A DNA stretch of 36,515 bases from a bacterium. GTDB taxonomy: Bacteria > Spirochaetota > Spirochaetia > Treponematales > Rectinemataceae. Location: assembly GCA_021779995.1 (NCBI GenBank), contig JAJXZP010000119.1, positions 1-36,515 of the forward strand, in the 5' to 3' direction. The notes beneath the pieces are model-generated. The model had not been told where the DNA came from. It searched no databases and saw nothing but the letters and a program-made list of their open reading frames with translations. The translations under genes and the position numbers were made by a program. Below, piece by piece: positions 32,193-36,515 of the stretch. Every line of letters starts with the position of its first letter. Positions within the stretch are counted from its first letter, which is position 1.

Positions 32193-33899
32193 ATGAACGA
32201 TTGGCTGAAGAAACTTACGGAACAGGTCAGGGCGATGTGGGCCAAGTGGACTATCGCCCAGAAGCTCATCCTGACCGGCATCGTGCTGGCGGCAGTCATA
32301 GCCGTGGTGGTCCTGCTCCGCGTCTCGGCGGCGCCCACCATGGTCAAGATCCTCGGATCGCCCATCCGCTCCGACGACGAGATGCAGCTCATCACGAACA
32401 AGCTCGACGAGCGGGGCATCGCATACACCGTGGGCGACAACAAGATCATCTACGTCAAGGACGAGAAGACGGCCATGCGGGCCCGGGGCATCCTCATCCG
32501 CGACGACCTCATCCCGAAGGGGACCAATCCCTGGTCCATCTTCGACATGCAGAGCTGGACCACCACCGACTTCGAGCGCAACGTCAACCTGCGCCGGGCC
32601 ATCGTGGCGCAGGTCACGAGGCACATCGAGGCCCTCGACGACGTCGACAAGGCCGATGTCAACATCGTGATGCCCGAGAAGCAGCTCTTCCAGGAGGACC
32701 AGAAGCCGGTCACCGCGAGCGTCATCCTCTATCCCAAGCCCGGCTCCGACATCACGACCAACCGCAAGAAGATCGAGGGAATCCAGAAGCTGCTCAAGTT
32801 CGCGGTCGAGGGGCTCACCGACGATAACATCGTCATCACCGACCAGAACGGCGTCATCCTCAACGATTTCTCCAACATGGCCGGCTTCGACCGGCTGCAG
32901 CAGACCAAGCAGGAACAGAAGCTCATCATGGACCTCGAGGCGCAGTACCGCGCCAAGGTGCTCACGGCGCTCCAGCAGATCTACACGCCCGACCGCGTGC
33001 GCGACCTCAACATCAAGATCGACATGGACATGTCGAAGAAGAACGTGAAGACCCAGGAGTACTTCCCGGTCACCATCAAGCCGCGCACTCCCCACTCGCC
33101 CTACGACGACTCGGTCGTCGTGCCCTCGATCACGCGCTCCAAGGTCGAGACGACGACCGAGTGGCAGGGCACGGGCTTCAATCCCGAGGGGCCGGCCGGC
33201 ACCGAGGGCCAGACGCCGCCGGCGTACAAGGACCTCCAGAACTCCCAGGGCAAGATGACCCAGCACTCCCTCACGCAGAACAACGAGATCAACGTGCGCA
33301 ACATCGACGAGGTGACCTCGCCCTCGATCCAGCGCATCACCGTTTCGGTGAACATCGACGGCCAGTGGCAGGAGAAATACGACCCCAAGGGCCGCCTCGT
33401 CATGCTTCCGCAGGGAGGCATCGACCGCCAGTACATTCCCATCCCCCCGGACCAGCTGAAGGAAGCCCAGGCGCTCATCGAGGACGCGGTGGGATACGAC
33501 GCCGATCGGGGAGATTCGGTGACGGTCCAGAATATTCCCTTCGACCGTACGGCCCAGTTCTCCGCCGAGGACCAGCAGTACCTCCGCAAGGTGCAGCTCA
33601 ACCAGATCATCCTCTACTCGCTCATCGGCCTGGCCGTGCTCATGATCGCCTTCATCGTCTTCCGCGTGGTGTCCCGCGAGCTCGAGCGCCGCCGGCGCAT
33701 CATGGAGGAGAAGCGCGCCATCGAGCAGAGCATGCTGCGCGAGAACGCCATCCGTCAGGCGGAGGAGCAGAACATCGAAGTGTCCATGTCCGTCGAAGAG
33801 CGCAAGCGGCTCGAGCTCCAGGAACACGCCATCAACATGGCGAAGGAGCATCCCGAGGATGTCGCCCAGCTCATCCGGACCTGGATCCGGGAGGAATAG
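32193..33899 (+). CDS. fliF: Flagellar MS-ring protein FliF
   Basis: 568 residues. Transmembrane helices near residues 24-44 and about 470-492 flank the periplasmic ring-building region (YscJ-like: GTNPWSIFDMQSWTTTDFERNVNLRRAIVAQVTRHIEALDDVDKADVNIVMPE). The cytoplasmic tail ends EHPEDVAQLIRTWIREE, the FliG-binding segment. FliF forms the MS ring in the inner membrane, the base for FliG and the export gate. The start is set by ATG 32193 behind a G8 tract. The stop precedes fliG by three bases. Confidence 0.97.
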   Translation: MNDWLKKLTEQVRAMWAKWTIAQKLILTGIVLAAVIAVVVLLRVSAAPTMVKILGSPIRSDDEMQLITNKLDERGIAYTVGDNKIIYVKDEKTAMRARGILIRDDLIPKGTNPWSIFDMQSWTTTDFERNVNLRRAIVAQVTRHIEALDDVDKADVNIVMPEKQLFQEDQKPVTASVILYPKPGSDITTNRKKIEGIQKLLKFAVEGLTDDNIVITDQNGVILNDFSNMAGFDRLQQTKQEQKLIMDLEAQYRAKVLTALQQIYTPDRVRDLNIKIDMDMSKKNVKTQEYFPVTIKPRTPHSPYDDSVVVPSITRSKVETTTEWQGTGFNPEGPAGTEGQTPPAYKDLQNSQGKMTQHSLTQNNEINVRNIDEVTSPSIQRITVSVNIDGQWQEKYDPKGRLVMLPQGGIDRQYIPIPPDQLKEAQALIEDAVGYDADRGDSVTVQNIPFDRTAQFSAEDQQYLRKVQLNQIILYSLIGLAVLMIAFIVFRVVSRELERRRRIMEEKRAIEQSMLRENAIRQAEEQNIEVSMSVEERKRLELQEHAINMAKEHPEDVAQLIRTWIREE

Positions 33900-33902
33900 C
33901 CC

Positions 33903-34979
33903 ATGGCACAGCAGGTGCAAGCGAGGGGAAAGGGCGCGGGGGCCGGGGCAGCGGCGCCCGCCAAGAAGTCCAAGGGCGTGAAGGACCTCGTAGGCAGCCA
34001 GAAGGCGGCCATCTTCCTCGTCACCCTCGGCTCGGAAATCTCGGCCGAGATCTTCAAGCACCTGCGCGAGGACGAGATCGAGAAGCTCACCTACGAGATC
34101 GCGCGCCTCGATACCATAGAGCCGGAACAGAAGGACGCCGTCCTCACCGAGTTCCAGGAGCTCATGATGGCCGCCGAGTTCATAACCTCGGGCGGCATCG
34201 ACTACGCGCGCGAACTCCTCGAGAAGGCCCTCGGCTCCCAGCGGGCCATCGACATCATCAACCGCTTGACCACCTCCCTCCAGGTCAGGCCCTTCGACTT
34301 CATCCGGCGGACGGATCCCGCCCACCTCCTCAACTTCATCCAGACCGAGCACCCGCAGACCATCTCCCTCATCCTCGCCTACCTCGAGCCGGCCAAGGCC
34401 GCCTACATCCTCCAGAAGCTGCAGCACGACGTCCAGTCCGACGTCGCCAAGCGCATCGCGACCATGGACCGCACCTCGCCCGAGGTCCTGCGCGAGGTCG
34501 AGCGCGTGCTCGAAAAGAAACTGTCCACGCTCTCGAGCGAGGACTTCACCGCGGCGGGCGGCGTCGACTCCATCGTCGAGATCCTGAATCTCGTCGACCG
34601 CACCTCGGAGAAGGGCATCATCGAGGCTCTGGAAGAGGACTCGCCCGAACTCGCCGAGGACATCAAGAAGAAGATGTTCGTCTTCGAGGACATCGTCCTC
34701 CTGGACGACCGTTCCATCCAGAAGGTCCTGCGCGAGGTCGACGGCCAGGAGCTCGCCAAGGCGCTCAAGGGCGTCGACGGCGAGGTGCAGGAGAAGATCT
34801 TCAAGAACATGTCCAAGCGAGCCGCCACCATGCTCAAGGAAGATATGGAGTTCATGGGGCCCGTGCGCCTCAAGGACGTCGAGGAAGCCCAGCAGAAGAT
34901 CGTCTCGATCATCCGTCACCTCGAGGAGACCGGCGAGATCATCATATCCCGTGGCGAGGGAGACGAGCTCGTCCAGTAG
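33903..34979 (+). CDS. fliG: Flagellar motor switch protein FliG
   Basis: 358 residues. A basic, Gly/Ala-rich tail (about 1-28) precedes the FliG N domain; the middle domain has the EHPQT motif (TEHPQTISLILAYLEPAKAA, about 140-160), and the C domain carries the charged torque helix (KRAATMLKEDMEFMGPVRLKDVEEAQQKIVSIIRHLEE). FliG transmits torque between stator and rotor. Spirochaetes often have two FliG proteins; the copy in the flgB-fliI operon corresponds to the main motor FliG, as I recall. GGGAGG overlaps the fliF stop. Confidence 0.96.
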   Translation: MAQQVQARGKGAGAGAAAPAKKSKGVKDLVGSQKAAIFLVTLGSEISAEIFKHLREDEIEKLTYEIARLDTIEPEQKDAVLTEFQELMMAAEFITSGGIDYARELLEKALGSQRAIDIINRLTTSLQVRPFDFIRRTDPAHLLNFIQTEHPQTISLILAYLEPAKAAYILQKLQHDVQSDVAKRIATMDRTSPEVLREVERVLEKKLSTLSSEDFTAAGGVDSIVEILNLVDRTSEKGIIEALEEDSPELAEDIKKKMFVFEDIVLLDDRSIQKVLREVDGQELAKALKGVDGEVQEKIFKNMSKRAATMLKEDMEFMGPVRLKDVEEAQQKIVSIIRHLEETGEIIISRGEGDELVQ

Positions 34980-35036
34980 GGACCTCGTCCTCGAAGGGAT
35001 CTCGTCCCGGTAGGGACCTCGTCCCGTTAGGGACGG
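34979..35036 (+). repeat. 17-bp tandem repeat of small hairpins between fliG and fliH
   Basis: Units start at 34979, 34996 and 35013 with a partial fourth at 35030; the core is GGGACCTCGTCCCG(T/G)TA with small changes. The third unit holds a perfect stem GGGAC-CTC-GTCCC, and neighbouring units can pair with each other too. The repeat fills nearly the whole gap before fliH. Confidence 0.85.
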
Positions 35037-35057
35037 TCAGCGGAGCGAAGGAAGTCT

Positions 35058-35984
35058 ATGGCAAAAACCGTTTTTCGACCGAACGAGATAGTGAACCTCC
35101 AATCCGCGATGCTGCTCAACAAGCATCTCGGCTTGGAGATCGAGGCCGAGAGCGAAGCGCAGGAAGTCCAGGAGGCGCCCGAGTACCTCGGCCCGACCGC
35201 CGACGACCTCCGGCGCGAGGCCGAGTCCTTCAAGGCCGAGTGGGACAAGGAAAAGGAAGCTCTCGTCGCGGAGGCGAAGGCCGAGGCCGAGGCCATCGTC
35301 AAGGAAGCCGAGGCCGCGGCCTTCGAAGAGGTCAGGCGCAAGTCCAACCAGGCGCAGAAGATCCGGCAGGAAGCCGAGGAGGAGGCCGCGCGCATCGTCG
35401 GCGAGGCCGAGAAGCGCGTGGCCGAGCTCGAGGCCACGGCCAAATCCAGGATGGACGAGGCCGAGCGGGCGGCCGCCAAGCAGGGGCGCGAGGAGGGCCG
35501 GGAGGCGGGTTACACCGAGGGCAAGTCCGAGGTCGAGCGCCTCGTCGGCAGGCTCCACGTCATCCTCGATCGGGCCATGGACAAGCGGGCGGAGATCCTC
35601 GCCGAGACCGAGTCCCAGGTGGTCGAGCTCGTGCTCCTCGTGGCGCGCAAGGTGGTCAAGGTCATCTCCGATAACCAGAAGAGCGTCGTCGTGCAGAACA
35701 TCGGCCAGGCGCTTCGCAAGCTCAAGACCAAGAGCGAGGTGATCGTCCGGGTCAACCTGGCCGACCTCCAGCTCGCCACCGAGCACATCAAGGACTTCGT
35801 GCAGATGACGGAGAACGCCAAGAAGATGACGGTCGTAGAGGACTCGACCGTGGACCGCGGCGGCTGCGTGATCGAGACCGACTTCGGCGAGATCGACGCC
35901 CGCATCTCGAGCCAGCTTCACGAGCTCGAGGAACGGATCCTCGACGTGGCCCCGATCAGGGCCCGCGGGAAGGTGCAGGGCTGA
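35058..35984 (+). CDS. fliH: Flagellar assembly protein FliH
   Basis: 308 residues, Glu/Ala/Lys-rich. The middle (about 50-165) is a long coiled coil (AEAKAEAEAIVKEAEAAAFE and similar), and the C-terminal part (VVQNIGQALRKLKTKSEVIVRVNLADL, TVVEDSTVDRGGCVIETDFGEIDARISSQL) is the conserved FliH/YscL fold. FliH binds the export ATPase FliI as a dimer and docks it at the export gate. AAGGA lies six bases before ATG 35058. It follows fliG after a repeat-filled gap of 78 bases and is followed by fliI after one base. Confidence 0.92.
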   Translation: MAKTVFRPNEIVNLQSAMLLNKHLGLEIEAESEAQEVQEAPEYLGPTADDLRREAESFKAEWDKEKEALVAEAKAEAEAIVKEAEAAAFEEVRRKSNQAQKIRQEAEEEAARIVGEAEKRVAELEATAKSRMDEAERAAAKQGREEGREAGYTEGKSEVERLVGRLHVILDRAMDKRAEILAETESQVVELVLLVARKVVKVISDNQKSVVVQNIGQALRKLKTKSEVIVRVNLADLQLATEHIKDFVQMTENAKKMTVVEDSTVDRGGCVIETDFGEIDARISSQLHELEERILDVAPIRARGKVQG

Positions 35985-35985
35985 C

Positions 35986-36515
35986 ATGGAAGGCATGGCG
36001 AAGTACCTCGACGCGGTCGAGCGCACCGATCCGATAAAATACGTCGGCAAGGTCACCAAGGTCCTCGGCATCCTCGTCGAGAGCCGGGGGCCCCAGGCGG
36101 TCATCGGCGAGGTCTGCCAGATCCTCGTGCCCCGCCTCGGCAAGGCGGCCTACGCGGAAGTGGTGGGCCTGCGCGAGGACGCCGTCCAGCTCATGGCCTA
36201 CGAAGGCCTCGAAGGCATCGAGGTCGGCTGCTCGGTCGTAGCGACCGGCGAGCTCCTGCAGGTTCCCGTCTCCGATCGCCTCCTCGGCCGGGTCCTGGAC
36301 AGCATGGGACGCCCCGCCGACGGCAAGGGCGACATCTGGTCCGACCTCCGCTATCCCGCCGTGGCGCGGCCGCCCGACGCGCTGACGAGAAAGCGCATAA
36401 CGCGCCGCGTGGTCACGGGCGTCCGCTCGATCGACGGCCTCCTGCCCCTCGGGCGGGGCCAGCGGATCGGCATCTTCGCCGGCTCCGGCGTCGGCAAGTC
36501 GACCATTCTCGGCAT
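35986..36515 (+). CDS. fliI: Flagellum-specific export ATPase FliI (N-terminal part, cut by window edge)
   Basis: 176 codons are visible from ATG 35986, which directly follows the fliH stop; an in-frame ATG at 35995 is a possible alternative. The N-terminal beta-barrel (about 18-95) is followed by LLGRVLDSMGRPADGKG, TGVRSIDGLLPLGRGQRIGIFAG and Walker A GSGVGKST (166-173), as in F-type ATPase beta-like export ATPases. FliI energises flagellar protein export together with FliH. The rest of the catalytic domain lies beyond the window, so integrity cannot be judged. Confidence 0.95.
   Translation, partial: MEGMAKYLDAVERTDPIKYVGKVTKVLGILVESRGPQAVIGEVCQILVPRLGKAAYAEVVGLREDAVQLMAYEGLEGIEVGCSVVATGELLQVPVSDRLLGRVLDSMGRPADGKGDIWSDLRYPAVARPPDALTRKRITRRVVTGVRSIDGLLPLGRGQRIGIFAGSGVGKSTILG

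Noticed and set aside
30768-34919. Open minus-strand frame of nearly 1400 codons opposite flgB to fliG
   Set aside because: It mirrors the codon pattern of the flagellar genes (Leu/Asp/Val/His-rich) and has no recognisable domain; it is the antisense of conserved genes.

Overview
The window is a very GC-rich bacterial chromosome segment. Gene order and protein families point to the Spirochaetota, most like a high-GC relative of Treponema. The best evidence is the continuous plus-strand run mraZ-rsmH-ftsL-murF-mraY-ftsW-ftsQ-ftsA-ftsZ-xer-dprA-topA-xer-hslV-hslU-flgB-flgC-fliE-fliF-fliG-fliH-fliI. As I recall it, joining a reduced division/cell-wall cluster to the flgB-fliI flagellar operon through dprA and topA is a treponemal arrangement. 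The species cannot be named from sequence alone.

Left part (1-13.4 kb), accessory and signalling genes. The left edge cuts an insertion-element-like gene on the minus strand, whose ribosome binding site lies in a 10-bp hairpin. Next come a minus-strand pair (TPR/degenerate STAND-like protein, then an RlmM-like rRNA 2'-O-methyltransferase) and a plus-strand partner-switching triplet (membrane GAF-PP2C phosphatase, STAS antagonist, HATPase anti-sigma kinase). A minus-strand trio follows (lipoprotein-like protein, PilZ protein split by an insertion, MFS transporter). Then come an HD phosphohydrolase, a ComFB-domain protein with an extra beta-rich domain, and a small unknown gene. PilZ and ComFB are both cyclic-dinucleotide receptor families, and with the phosphatase triplet they make this an environment-sensing neighbourhood.

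Middle part (13.7-22.9 kb), division cluster. A good sigma-70 promoter and four 10-bp-phased MraZ-type boxes precede mraZ; the last box runs into the start codon. Genes are tightly packed or overlapping. ftsI, murE, murD, murG and murC are absent from the cluster. ftsA appears to start at a rare CTG codon. ftsQ carries an in-frame 15-bp tandem repeat in its cytoplasmic tail.

Right part (22.9-36.5 kb). Two XerC/D-type recombinases flank dprA and topA; DprA and the second Xer each carry an Ala/Gly/Arg-rich insertion inside a conserved domain. hslVU follows. A 445-bp gap of unusual composition, ending in a sigma-28-like promoter, then leads into the flagellar basal-body and export operon (flgB, flgC, fliE, fliF, fliG, fliH and the start of fliI, cut by the right edge). 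I saw no tRNA, rRNA or CRISPR array.
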